Assembly: GCA_021846945.1 (NCBI GenBank)
Contig: JAJZVZ010000020.1
Coordinates: 1-41,052 of the forward strand
Reading direction: 5' to 3'
Length of the DNA: 41,052 nucleotides
Source: Acidobacteriota bacterium
Lineage (GTDB): Bacteria > Acidobacteriota > Terriglobia > Terriglobales > Acidobacteriaceae
Shown: positions 8,619 to 17,157 of the stretch, one piece after another
How the letters are laid out: each line of letters opens with the position of its first letter
How positions within the stretch are numbered: the first letter of the stretch is position 1
Notes under the pieces: model-generated
What the model was told of the DNA's origin: nothing
The model's database searches: none
What the model saw: only the letters and a program-made list of their open reading frames with translations
Made by a program: the position numbers and the translations under genes

Positions 8619-9413
8619 CTACCGCACCGAACCGAAATGATCGGTGAAGATCAGATTGTTATTCCGGTCCCAGACATCGACCGACCGTACCTGCATCTGG
8701 AGCGGATAAGACCCCTTCCCACCATTGACGTCGATCTCCTCGTCAAGTATGAGAAACATGGGAACGTTAATGCTTTGCTGAATCGTTGACGTAGTTTTCC
8801 CGTCCAGTTTGAAGGTGAGCTTGGTGGGCGTCCAGTCCAGTTCGTACGTATGAAAACCCGTCGTGAGGTTAACCCCTACATTCGGATCGTTTACCGATCC
8901 TGCCGTGGTTGAGCCGTTTATCCAGGTGTGAGTGTTGTTTTCGATATAGGTCAGACCAAGCGAGGCGGGCATGAATTCCGCGATGTCGATTTCGTACGCC
9001 GGGTTTGCATCCGCCGTACAGACGCCCATATAGCCGGCCGGGTTGTGCTTGATACTGCTCACGCAGACCGGCGGATACCCGCTTGTGCCTGGGGCGCCTC
9101 CCCACAGCCAAAATACGGAATGAACACCGCGCCCGGGGAACTTAATCACGGCTTTGACAGTGCCATATTGGAAATAAAAAGGAGAGGATACGACCATGCC
9201 GATGTCATAGGGGATGTGTGAATGGCCGCCGCAGGCAAATGAACCGGATGCGGCGGTCAGTGTCAGAAGTCCGCCGGAAGCCGCCTGTGTGGCATTTGCG
9301 CACCACGCGCCTTCATCGTAGTTGTTAACCGTGTACCACTTGGACGTATTCGGCAGTTGGGCAAATGCCACAACGTTAAGAATCGCGAGTAAAAACAGCA
9401 CGGTCTTTTTCAT
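8619..9413 (-). CDS. Secreted glycoside hydrolase family 16 protein
   Basis: A 264-residue secreted beta-glucanase-like enzyme. The signal peptide MKKTVLFLLAILNVVAFA ends at about residue 18. The catalytic ExDxxE signature of GH16 is present as EIDIAE (Glu141 nucleophile, Asp143, Glu146 acid/base), preceded by aromatic strand motifs (HSVFWLWG) and followed by FHTYELDWTPTKLTFKLDG, a classic GH16 strand. The substrate could be laminarin, lichenan or another beta-1,3/1,4-glycan; the sequence does not settle it. Several cysteines (38, 61, 117, 132) may form disulfides. GAGGAG precedes the ATG. It stands alone with about 350 bp of non-coding DNA upstream, so it is likely regulated by itself. Confidence 0.82.
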   Translation of the reverse strand: MKKTVLFLLAILNVVAFAQLPNTSKWYTVNNYDEGAWCANATQAASGGLLTLTAASGSFACGGHSHIPYDIGMVVSSPFYFQYGTVKAVIKFPGRGVHSVFWLWGGAPGTSGYPPVCVSSIKHNPAGYMGVCTADANPAYEIDIAEFMPASLGLTYIENNTHTWINGSTTAGSVNDPNVGVNLTTGFHTYELDWTPTKLTFKLDGKTTSTIQQSINVPMFLILDEEIDVNGGKGSYPLQMQVRSVDVWDRNNNLIFTDHFGSVR

Positions 9414-9765
9414 GGACCACCGCTCCTCATTGATGAATCAGCAGAATCACTCAACGCGTGCATGTAGCTCCTGCCGATGTACGTGTCACGCCGGCAGTCA
9501 CAGCCGTGGGCACACCTTAGGCTTCGCCTGCGGGCACAGTGCTAGATGGCAAGATTCCCGGTTCGTAATTCGTCAGGCCGCTCCCGATGGCTTGAATTCC
9601 GGTTGTTCTGCCCAAAAGAAAACATACATAAATTCCCTGCTGGTCTAAAGGGTGAGAAGAAGGCTGCTATATTGTCGTGTTGCATGCCGCTGCCGCGCCG
9701 GGAAAGGGCTGCCATCCGCGAACGCGCAGCGCCGAAGCCTCATGGATTATGTCTGGCCTGAGGGA
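9414..9765. other. Intergenic stretch upstream of the GH16 gene
   Basis: About 350 bp between the GH16 start and the 3' end of tRNA-Lys. I see no reading frame with family similarity. It should hold the GH16 promoter and the tRNA-Lys 3' trailer. No strong hairpin plus T-run was found. Confidence 0.5.
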
Positions 9766-9841
9766 TGGTGAGCTCGCTGGGAATCGAACCCAGGACCCAC
9801 GCCTTAAAAGGGCGTTGCTCTACCAACTGAGCTACGAGCTC
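9766..9841 (-). tRNA. tRNA-Lys (anticodon TTT)
   Basis: A 76-nt gene that folds into a full cloverleaf on the minus strand. The acceptor stem pairs GAGCTCG with CGAGCTC, the D arm is GCTC/GAGC around AGTTGGTA, the anticodon stem ACGCC/GGCGT holds the loop CTTTTAA with anticodon TTT (template positions 9806-9808), and the T arm is CTGGG-TTCGATT-CCCAG. Discriminator A and an encoded CCA (9766-9768) are present. It reads AAA/AAG lysine codons. No neighbouring tRNA is seen, and no integrase or attachment duplicate lies nearby. Confidence 0.96.
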
Positions 9842-9976
9842 GCACAGCAGTGCTACTTCCAAACTAACACAGCGGCTGATTCAGCGCATGGTCGCGAAGG
9901 CATGTGGTTAGGTCGCGATATTGCCTGCTCGCCGGAAAACCAGAGCCACAACCGCGGGCACTGGAAAAGCCTGGAA

Positions 9977-11101
9977 TTATCCGCGCCGCAGCGGCTTTTG
10001 CATCGGCACCACCTGCACGGTGACGTCGCGGACCTCGTTGAGGAAGCGATTGAGCACCGAGCCGCGCAGCAGGATGTCCCAGCGCGAGCGGGCCGACTGG
10101 CCGAAGACGACGTGCGAGATATTCTCCTGCTGAGCGAAGCGGATCAGGGCGTCTGAAACATTGCGGTCAGTGAGATTGACCACCTGCGCGCCCAGATCGC
10201 GCGCCATGCGCTGATACTCTTCGAAGCGGTGGAAGGCTTCGGGATCGCTGTGGCCCTTGTCGTCGGGGCGATGAACGTAGACGGCGTACCAATTGCTGGC
10301 CAGCCGGCCGGCCACGCGGGCGCCCACGCGCAGCAACCTTTCTGTGCCGGGTCGTGTGCTCAGGCAAACCATGACCTTTTCCGGAATGGGGGCCTGCTCC
10401 AGTCCCTGCGTTCGGCGATACTCTGAGGCGCGCTTGCTTACCTGCTCGGCCGTGGTGCGGAGCGCCAGCTCGCGCAGCATATTCAGATTTCCCTTGCGGA
10501 AAAAGTTCGAGAGCGCCTGCTCCACCTTCTCCTGCGGGTAGATCTTGCCCTGGCGCAGGCGGGTGCGCAGCTCGTCCACGGTTATGTCGATATTGACAAC
10601 CTCGTCGGCGCGCTTGAGGAAGTTGTCGGGAATGGTCTCGCGAATGACCGTGTTTGCGGAGCGGTTAACAGCGTCATTGAGCGTTTCCAGGTGCTGGATG
10701 TTGACGGTCGCCATCACATTGATGCCGGCGTCAAGTAACTCCAGCACATCTTCGTAGCGCTTTTGATTTCTGGAGCCGGGGACGTTGGTGTGCGCCAGTT
10801 CGTCCACCAGTACGGTGCGAGGATGGCGGGCCAGGATCGCGTCCAGGTCCATTTCCTTCAGGTTGACGCCACGATATGGAATCACTCGCAGGGGAATGAC
10901 CTCAATGTCGCGGATGCGAGACTCGGTTTCCTTGCGTCCGTGCGTCTCCACAATGCCGATGACAACCTCGATGCCCTGCTGGTGTTTCATGATGTAGGCA
11001 TCGTTCAGCATCTGGTAGGTTTTGCCCACGCCCGCCGCGGCGCCGATGTAAATGCGCAGCTTGCCCGGTTCCGGCTTTTTCCCCAGGATGATCTCAGCCA
11101 T
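9977..11101 (-). CDS. KdpD N-terminal sensor plus universal-stress domain protein, no kinase
   Basis: A 374-residue cytosolic protein equal to the N-terminal half of KdpD. Residues about 1-220 are the KdpD domain: Walker A GAAAGVGKT (20-28), VIGIVETHGR, the Walker B-like LVDELAHTNVPGSRN and MATVNIQHLE. Residues about 248-370 form a Usp domain (EKVMVCLSTRPGTE... VVFGQSARSRWDILLRGSV). The membrane segments, GAF and kinase core of full KdpD are missing; in full-length KdpD this part senses K+/ATP or phosphotransferase proteins. It begins 3 nt after the stop of a histidine-kinase-like gene, so the two products look like a split KdpD in reversed gene order. No kdpFABC or kdpE is in the window. Confidence 0.85.
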   Translation of the reverse strand: MAEIILGKKPEPGKLRIYIGAAAGVGKTYQMLNDAYIMKHQQGIEVVIGIVETHGRKETESRIRDIEVIPLRVIPYRGVNLKEMDLDAILARHPRTVLVDELAHTNVPGSRNQKRYEDVLELLDAGINVMATVNIQHLETLNDAVNRSANTVIRETIPDNFLKRADEVVNIDITVDELRTRLRQGKIYPQEKVEQALSNFFRKGNLNMLRELALRTTAEQVSKRASEYRRTQGLEQAPIPEKVMVCLSTRPGTERLLRVGARVAGRLASNWYAVYVHRPDDKGHSDPEAFHRFEEYQRMARDLGAQVVNLTDRNVSDALIRFAQQENISHVVFGQSARSRWDILLRGSVLNRFLNEVRDVTVQVVPMQKPLRRG

Positions 11102-11104
11102 AGA

Positions 11105-12511
11105 TCAGCCCACCTCGACGGGGTGGCGTACGATTTCAACGGGCGCCACGGGAAGAGTGAAGCGGAAGGTGGTTCCATGGCCGAGGCGGCTTTCGACGGC
11201 GGTTTGGCCGCCCAGAGACTCGACCAGGCGGCGCACCAGAGCCAGACCCATGCCGGTGCCGCTCTCTGAGGACGCGCTGAAACGGTCGAAGATGGAGCTG
11301 AGCCGCTCAGCTTCGATGCCGCGGCCGGTGTCGCGCACGGTGAACTGCACAAAGTCCTTGATCTCTTCGGCGGCCAAAAGAATCTCGCCTTCGGACGGCG
11401 TGTAGCGGAGCGCGTTCGACAACAGATTGTCGAGAATGGAACGTACCGCGCGGCGATCGGCGTACACAGCGGACAAGTCGGCGTAGGCCTTCACTTCCAT
11501 TCGGATATGCTTCTCGGCGGCTTCATCGCAATAGCGGTCGCGAGCTTTTTCCAATACCTGCAGCGGGCGCAGCCGTTCGAGCTTGAGTTCACGCTTGCCC
11601 GTGTCGAGTTCGGCCACGTCGATCAGGTCACTCATGAGGTCTTCGAGCTTTTCCGCTTCATTGCTGGCGGTTGCGGTCAGCTCCGCCTGCAGCGGAGTCA
11701 ATTCGCCGCCAAAGCCCTGGCTCAGCGCGTAGAGTCCGCGGCGCAACTGCAAAAGCGGGTCGCGGAGCTTGCGGCTGGCTACGGCAATGAACTGCGTTTT
11801 GAAGCGGTCGGTGTCCTGCAGCGTGGTGACGTCTTCGAGCGTGGTAACAGCGCCCAGCAGCCTTCCGTCCGAGTCGCGCATGGGCGTGGTGCGCAACCGG
11901 TAGCTGCGTTCCCGCTGGCCGATGCGCAGCGGGAGCATGGCTGCCTCGTCCTCCGCGGCAACGGCCTTTTGCATGGAGACGGCATCGCGAATGGCATTCA
12001 GGATCTTGCCGCCGCCGGGAGTATTGGCCAATGCCATGCGATCAGTGGCGGCGTCGCCGAGGATCTCGGCCGCCGACTGGTTTACCTTGAGCACGTGGCC
12101 TTTTCCGTCAGTCACGATGATGGGTTCAAAGATGGATTGAAGCACGGCATCGGAGAGTTGAAACTCCATCTGCTTCCGTCCAGCCTCGGTGTCGCGCAAC
12201 TCGCGCAGCCTCACCGCAATCCGGTTCAGCTCGCCGGCAATGAGGCCGAAATCGTCGTGGCTGCTCCACTCGACTCGGTGATCGAGATTGCCCTGCGCAA
12301 TCTTATGAGCATCGCGGGCCACCGTGCGGATCGGATTCAGAACAAAGTAAATCGTGCCCAGTTCCAGCAGGAGCGCCATCGCAACAAAGCTGTAGGCCAG
12401 GGTCGTCTGCCCGGCCGCCGCCAGGGCGTGATGGGTCATCGCCACCAGGCCGATGGTGAGGCACGCAAGCAGCGCACAACCAAGGATCAGTCGCTGGGAA
12501 AGATTGAGCAT
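11105..12511 (-). CDS. HAMP-PAS sensor kinase-like protein lacking the phosphoacceptor histidine
   Basis: A 468-residue membrane protein: two N-terminal membrane helices (about 6-26 and 38-58), HAMP-like linker (60-110), a PAS domain (about 118-230), a dimerisation helix pair, and a GHKL ATPase (about 340-455). The ATPase motifs are intact: N box LDNLLSNALRYTP, G1 DTGRGIE, F box IFDRFS, G2 GTGMGLAL. The H box, however, reads ASRKLRDPL: the histidine of the usual SHELRTPL is Arg247 (codon at 11771-11773, CGC). It therefore should not autophosphorylate in the normal way. GGAG sits 8 nt before the ATG. The KdpD-N/Usp gene follows after 3 nt. It may be an allosteric partner or act on another kinase; no cognate regulator is adjacent. 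Confidence 0.85.
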   Translation of the reverse strand: MLNLSQRLILGCALLACLTIGLVAMTHHALAAAGQTTLAYSFVAMALLLELGTIYFVLNPIRTVARDAHKIAQGNLDHRVEWSSHDDFGLIAGELNRIAVRLRELRDTEAGRKQMEFQLSDAVLQSIFEPIIVTDGKGHVLKVNQSAAEILGDAATDRMALANTPGGGKILNAIRDAVSMQKAVAAEDEAAMLPLRIGQRERSYRLRTTPMRDSDGRLLGAVTTLEDVTTLQDTDRFKTQFIAVASRKLRDPLLQLRRGLYALSQGFGGELTPLQAELTATASNEAEKLEDLMSDLIDVAELDTGKRELKLERLRPLQVLEKARDRYCDEAAEKHIRMEVKAYADLSAVYADRRAVRSILDNLLSNALRYTPSEGEILLAAEEIKDFVQFTVRDTGRGIEAERLSSIFDRFSASSESGTGMGLALVRRLVESLGGQTAVESRLGHGTTFRFTLPVAPVEIVRHPVEVG

Positions 12512-12617
12512 GACCCGGTCTCCATGCCGGCAGAGAAGTACCGTTGTTAGAATAACCTCCCTCTATTGTGGAGGAACGGACTGCGCTACGCCAAGCCAGA
12601 GGCCGCAGGATGCAATC

Positions 12618-14141
12618 TCATTGTTGCAAAGCGGTTGCGCCGGGCGGCAACGGAGGCATGCGGCAGACGCTGTAAGACTGCCGCTGGTACGGGCAATCCA
12701 TGCCATTGGGCGCAGGGCCGTGAATCACTGTCCAGGAGATCCGGGGGTATTCCGTCCTCAAGTACTGGAACTGCTTCAAGGTAAAGTGATTCAAGCCATA
12801 AGTCGCATTGGTCATCTGCTTCCATTCGGGCGCCAGTGTTGGAAACAGCGCAACCACGCCGCTGTCTTTGTAATAATCCGCCAGGGCAGACCGCTCTGAC
12901 AGGGCGCGAAAGCCGTGCGAGTCGCCGATCGGGTCTCGAAAATAGCGCGAGTCAACGGCGAATACTGCGTCCCGTGGCGTATTGCTTCTGATCCATAGCA
13001 GCGCATTTACCCACGGATTGCTGCTTGTAGCCGAAGGCAGCTCGATCTGCGGGCTGTTGGGATAAGTCGCCCGGGCCACAATAAACATGCCCACCGCGAG
13101 CGGCAGGCATAGTGCCGCGATCACCCACGGACGATCCTTGGCAAGATATTCTCCCAGGATTCCCGCAAAGAGGATCACAAACGCCAGGGTGATCACGTGA
13201 AAGGAGCGCAGCGGCTGAAGCCGGAGGAACATCTCGAACTCGGGCGAGGAACAAAGGATTCCGGCCACTAGAATCGAGACCAGTCCGAAGGGAATGAGCG
13301 CAAAACTGATACGGCGGAAGGCCGGACGCGTGCCGCGCAGATTGGCTTTCCAGAAAAACGCGAGAATGGCCAGGGGCCCGAGAAGGCCAAGCCAGTGATA
13401 CCAGGTCCAGTTGTAGAGGAAGAAGTAATCTCTTGAAAAGAGCACTTCGCGATACGGCCCTGTGGCCGGCGCGAGATGGAACCCGGCAGGCATGATGCCA
13501 ATGGCTAAAGCCGAGACCGGAACCGCGACAGGATTGGGCATCAGCTTTTTGCGCCGCTCTGCCACCAGCGTTATGCCGATAAGGGCGAGCAGGTAAACCA
13601 CCATCAGGGGATGGATCGCTGCCATCACCAGCATGGCTGCTACCGTGCGCGCGTAACGGCGCTCCAGGAAGCTGGCCAGCGCGAACAGCGTGAGCGGCGT
13701 TGAAAACGATCTCGCCGTCAGATAGGGGTCAATGAGCAGCAGGGCCGTATCTGCTACCGGCATGGCCAGCACCGCCGTCAGCACCATGATGGCGGTCCAG
13801 CGAGCGCGGGAACTGGAAAAACAGGCTACGGCGAAGAGCCAGCCAGCGACCAGCAATCCGAAGAGGCTGACCACATACCAGGCAAACATCGTCCAGTCCA
13901 TCGATAGATGCGTCAACCGGGCCGTCCAGGCCAGGATCGAACTGAAGATGGACAGATGTGTCTGCGCAAGAAAAAACTGCGGCGCGAATGGATACAGGTG
14001 AGGATGCAGCAGCCGACGCGCTCCCGGGACGTAAATCTCCCCGTCTTCAACGCCCAGGTGATAACCATGAATAACCAGAGCAGCCGCGGTCAGGCAGATC
14101 AGGCGGAGGACCGGCACGCGCCCCTCATGGGAGGATCTCAT
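12618..14141 (-). CDS. Polytopic membrane protein, paralogue of the next gene (GT-C-like)
   Basis: A 507-residue integral membrane protein with about ten hydrophobic segments and a soluble C-terminal domain (about 400-507). I do not recognise a characterised family. It shares a set of motifs with the gene upstream: GYHxGxED near the first extracytoplasmic loop, LxPxLYP, RDYxFLYxWTWYxWLG in the middle, NPWxxAxxWIRxNTPxDAxFA and FRALxERSxxAD in the tail. The early acidic ED motif in the first loop and the many helices resemble GT-C glycosyltransferases that use lipid-linked sugars; that is inference. The start at 14141 follows a strong AAGGAGAG. The 258 bp to the paralogue hold no gene. Confidence 0.75.
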   Translation of the reverse strand: MRSSHEGRVPVLRLICLTAAALVIHGYHLGVEDGEIYVPGARRLLHPHLYPFAPQFFLAQTHLSIFSSILAWTARLTHLSMDWTMFAWYVVSLFGLLVAGWLFAVACFSSSRARWTAIMVLTAVLAMPVADTALLLIDPYLTARSFSTPLTLFALASFLERRYARTVAAMLVMAAIHPLMVVYLLALIGITLVAERRKKLMPNPVAVPVSALAIGIMPAGFHLAPATGPYREVLFSRDYFFLYNWTWYHWLGLLGPLAILAFFWKANLRGTRPAFRRISFALIPFGLVSILVAGILCSSPEFEMFLRLQPLRSFHVITLAFVILFAGILGEYLAKDRPWVIAALCLPLAVGMFIVARATYPNSPQIELPSATSSNPWVNALLWIRSNTPRDAVFAVDSRYFRDPIGDSHGFRALSERSALADYYKDSGVVALFPTLAPEWKQMTNATYGLNHFTLKQFQYLRTEYPRISWTVIHGPAPNGMDCPYQRQSYSVCRMPPLPPGATALQQ

Positions 14142-14400
14142 GGGCTCTCCTTGCCTGTCTGATGCTGGTGTCCTTTTTGCTTTGTGGATTGTCGATAGGA
14201 AACGCAATGACCAACTCTTCTCCCATGCATCATTCGCTTTGTCGAATTCGGTAGTGGGGAGCCTAAGGTTAATACTACGACGCGGAATCTTCCGTCCCGT
14301 AAGCAGATATTAAAGAATTTGTGTGCCCTTAGACCAGGAAATCCGCCGGTTTGCCGTGAAAAGCGGTAATGGCCGGGGTCGCAAGCGGACTTCGCTGCCG

Positions 14401-15873
14401 TTACGGGATACGGCAAACGGAAATACCGCCCTTCTGCCACTGGCAGGCCAACCCTGCTGGTGGGGGATATTCGACCAGCGCCCAGTTGACGCCGAATTGC
14501 TTCTTCAGCCGCTCAAAGTCGGCCAGTTGAAAGTGACTCCAGCCCGTTTCGGCCTCTACCTGATCGTACCAATCCTGGGCGAGGTCGGGAACCTGGGTTA
14601 CGACTGCCGTATCCTTGATGGCGTCGGCCATCTGGCTGCGTTCGGCCAGAGCACGAAAGCTGTGATAATCCTCTCCCGGCGCGGCCAGATAGTACGGGTT
14701 TAGCGCAAAGTATGCGTCCGTGGGAGTATTGTGGCGAATCCACGAAAATGCCTGCAGCCAGGGGTTGGACGGTCGCTCGCCCGGCAGTTCCAGATGTGGG
14801 CTGCTGGGGAATAACATCAACTGCGAGATCAGCATGCCGCCGTTGATGACCAGCAGGAAGACCGCCCAGCGCCAGACACTCGCCTTCAGGAAGTACTTGC
14901 CCAGCAGACAGCCTGCCAACAGGGCCATAAAGTAGTAAATCAGTTGTAAAAAGCGCATCGGCTGGAGGGGCATCAGCCGGATGAATGACGGTGGGGTGAT
15001 CATGATGAGGGCGACAATGAGCTGAAAGATGCCGTAAACGAATACAGAAAAAGCGAAACGGGACAAAGTTGTCTTGCCCTGTTTCTTTGCAATCCGCCAC
15101 AGCAGCCAAAAGAGAAACAACGGTGCAATGACGCCGAGCCACTCGTACCAGGTCCAGTGGTACAGAAAGCAATAGTCCCGGGTATGAAGGGCCTTGAGCC
15201 AGAGGCGATTGGGGGGCTCGAAGATCCAGGCCAGCGGGGCGACGGCGGCCGGCGAGCGGCGCAGCGCGCGCAGCCAGACGGGCGCCGGCTCGCGCAGGGC
15301 CATGGTAAGAAAAAAGCAATACGAGACGCCCAATGCCGCCATGATGGGGTGCAGCACAAAGGCCAGCATCAGCAGGGGCACTGCCTGCCATAGCTTCTCG
15401 GAGAAAATTCGCGATATTGCAACAAGAACCAGCGCAGTGGCAATATTGCGCGGATGGAGATGCTGATCGGCCAGATAAAGGGCGGTCCCGGACACGGGGA
15501 GCGTCAGCATCGCTGCGACCATGGCAACCCCTGCCCACTGCACCCACTCGTCATCGAACAATTTGCGGGCGATGCTCCAGCATCCGTAGAGGATGAGCAG
15601 GATGGACCCGAACTGCCAGAGCAACTCGGTCATCGCTACCGGAATGTGGGTCAGGCGGATGAAGCCGGCAACCCACTTGTCGAAGAAGGTCGCCTGAAGC
15701 TGCCTGCAGAAAAACGCGGAGTCGTGGGGGTAGAGGGCCGGATTCAAGTCATGCTTGACTGCCGGAAGATACACTCCGTCATCCTCGATGCCGGGATGGT
15801 ACCCCATTACCGCAATCGCGAGAATCGAGAATGCAAGCAGCAAAAAAACGTTGCGATTACGGAATCTTACCAC
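14401..15873 (-). CDS. Polytopic membrane protein, paralogue of the previous gene (GT-C-like)
   Basis: A 490-residue integral membrane protein, tandem paralogue of the 12618-14141 product, with the same motif order (GYHPGIEDDG, LNPALYPHDSAF, RDYCFLYHWTWYEWLG, FRALAERSQMADAIKD). It has about ten membrane helices and ends in a soluble domain rich in aromatic residues. The frame is open to 16185 but the extension lacks a membrane or family pattern; a GTG at 15871-15873 with AAGGA 8 nt upstream gives a protein that aligns end to end with its paralogue, so I choose it. A divergent DPM-type glycosyltransferase begins about 360 bp away, consistent with a lipid-linked sugar pathway. Function not established. 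Confidence 0.72.
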   Translation of the reverse strand: MVRFRNRNVFLLLAFSILAIAVMGYHPGIEDDGVYLPAVKHDLNPALYPHDSAFFCRQLQATFFDKWVAGFIRLTHIPVAMTELLWQFGSILLILYGCWSIARKLFDDEWVQWAGVAMVAAMLTLPVSGTALYLADQHLHPRNIATALVLVAISRIFSEKLWQAVPLLMLAFVLHPIMAALGVSYCFFLTMALREPAPVWLRALRRSPAAVAPLAWIFEPPNRLWLKALHTRDYCFLYHWTWYEWLGVIAPLFLFWLLWRIAKKQGKTTLSRFAFSVFVYGIFQLIVALIMITPPSFIRLMPLQPMRFLQLIYYFMALLAGCLLGKYFLKASVWRWAVFLLVINGGMLISQLMLFPSSPHLELPGERPSNPWLQAFSWIRHNTPTDAYFALNPYYLAAPGEDYHSFRALAERSQMADAIKDTAVVTQVPDLAQDWYDQVEAETGWSHFQLADFERLKKQFGVNWALVEYPPPAGLACQWQKGGISVCRIP

Positions 15874-16236
15874 GTGATAAATCCTTGTTTTTTCAAGAGA
15901 TATTGCGCGAATTGCAGGGCTTAGCCTGACATGCCCCGAACTGGCGAGATCAACAGCGCAGGCCCTATGCTTCTTAGCTACTCCTCCCAGACTGCGGGGG
16001 AACTCGAGTGCGCCGTACTGCTCAGGAGGAAGTTTTCGCCTTGTGCCCAGAACATTACCTTTCTGATTGTATGGGACGGAAGCAGTGAATGTCTTCTTGC
16101 CTTGACGGAAATCGGTGTCTGCCGGAATCAAACCGCATCCGAAGCAGATATGTGCCGGGGCTCTGGTTGAAAACGTTTGCCTCAACGGGAGCCTTCATCC
16201 ATCCCGGGCTGAACCAGTTTGGTACCTCCTGGCAAT
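15874..16236. other. Divergent intergenic region of the membrane-protein/glycosyltransferase locus
   Basis: About 360 bp between divergent starts. A plus-strand frame of about 79 codons from 15931 has no recognisable similarity, ribosome site or composition in its favour. The region probably carries promoters for both directions. No convincing palindromic operator was found. Confidence 0.45.
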
Positions 16237-17157
16237 ATGCGCTGGACAAATGAGCAACTGAGTGAGCCAGAAGAGTTGGGTTCCGTGTACCCTGTTATGG
16301 GCATGTTCAGGCGAAGTTTCAATCAACCCGGCGTTACGGCTGATGAGGCCGTTCCCTTGCCGCTCGGGGGCTCCCGATGCGAAGCGGAGGAAAAGCTCGC
16401 GCTCGTTATACCAACGCTTTGCGAGGCCGAGAACATCGGACGCCTGCTCGATCATGTCCGCTCCGTCATCGATCCTCTGGGTATTTCATACGAAATTCTG
16501 GTGGTGGATGATGACAGCATCGATGGAACCGGCGCTGTGGTTTCAGCCATCGCGGAGAAAGATCCGCATGTCCGGCTGCTGGTGCGCAAGGGAGAACGCG
16601 GGCTCTCCGGAGCTGTCCTGCACGGCTGGCAGCGCTCAGACGCGACGGTGCTCGGCGTCATGGATGCCGATTTGCAGCATCCTCCTGAACTACTGCCGCA
16701 GTTGATTGCGGTGATCAGAGAGGGCTGTGACATCGCGATCGGCAGCCGCTATACCCCGGGCGGCGAACTGGGCGCATGGAATCCCTTCCGCAAGTTCCTG
16801 TCGGCTGCGGCCGTCTGGGTCACATTGCCCCTGCAGCGGAGGGGCCTCCGCGCCAAAGACCCCATGTCTGGCTACTTTATGGTCCGCCGCCGTTGCCTCG
16901 AATCCATCGCGTTCCAGCGGGCGGGCTTCAAGCTGCTGCTGGAGATTCTCGTCCGCTCGCGGATTCAATCGATGAAGGAAGTGCCATTTGCCTTTGGCCA
17001 GCGCTACAGAGGCTCAAGCAAGGCCAACTTCAAGGTTGCCTGGGATTATGGGCGGTTGCTGGCGAGGCTCTACGCGGGAAAGATCGGCTTCGGAAGACGG
17101 ACGCGGAGCCGTGGCAGCGCCCCCAAACCTTTAGAGCGCGGGCAGCAGCAGCCGTAG
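16237..17157 (+). CDS. Family 2 glycosyltransferase, dolichol-phosphate mannosyltransferase type
   Basis: About 306 residues, GT-A fold. The nucleotide-binding and metal motifs are VIPTLCEAENI, ILVVDDDSIDGTG and DADLQHPPE (DXD variant DAD). The downstream blocks IGSRYTPGG, KDPMSGYFMVRR and RYRGSSKANF are those of the DPM1/polyprenyl-phosphate hexose transferase group, which loads mannose or glucose from a nucleotide sugar onto a polyprenyl phosphate at the inner leaflet. There is no C-terminal membrane segment, unlike GtrB or PpgS types. Start codon is uncertain: ATGs at 16237, 16297 and 16303 are possible and none has a strong ribosome site. Its last 27 bp overlap the end of the convergent ZIP gene. 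The GT-C-like neighbours could use its lipid-linked sugar. Confidence 0.85.
   Translation: MRWTNEQLSEPEELGSVYPVMGMFRRSFNQPGVTADEAVPLPLGGSRCEAEEKLALVIPTLCEAENIGRLLDHVRSVIDPLGISYEILVVDDDSIDGTGAVVSAIAEKDPHVRLLVRKGERGLSGAVLHGWQRSDATVLGVMDADLQHPPELLPQLIAVIREGCDIAIGSRYTPGGELGAWNPFRKFLSAAAVWVTLPLQRRGLRAKDPMSGYFMVRRRCLESIAFQRAGFKLLLEILVRSRIQSMKEVPFAFGQRYRGSSKANFKVAWDYGRLLARLYAGKIGFGRRTRSRGSAPKPLERGQQQP

Noticed and set aside
9766..9841. tRNA-Lys as an integration site for a genomic island
   Set aside because: No integrase gene and no duplicate of the tRNA 3' end seen in the window; neighbours are ordinary chromosomal genes.
15931..16170. A 79-codon plus-strand frame in the divergent gap before the glycosyltransferase
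   Set aside because: No ribosome site, no motif and no hydrophobic or family pattern; probably chance.
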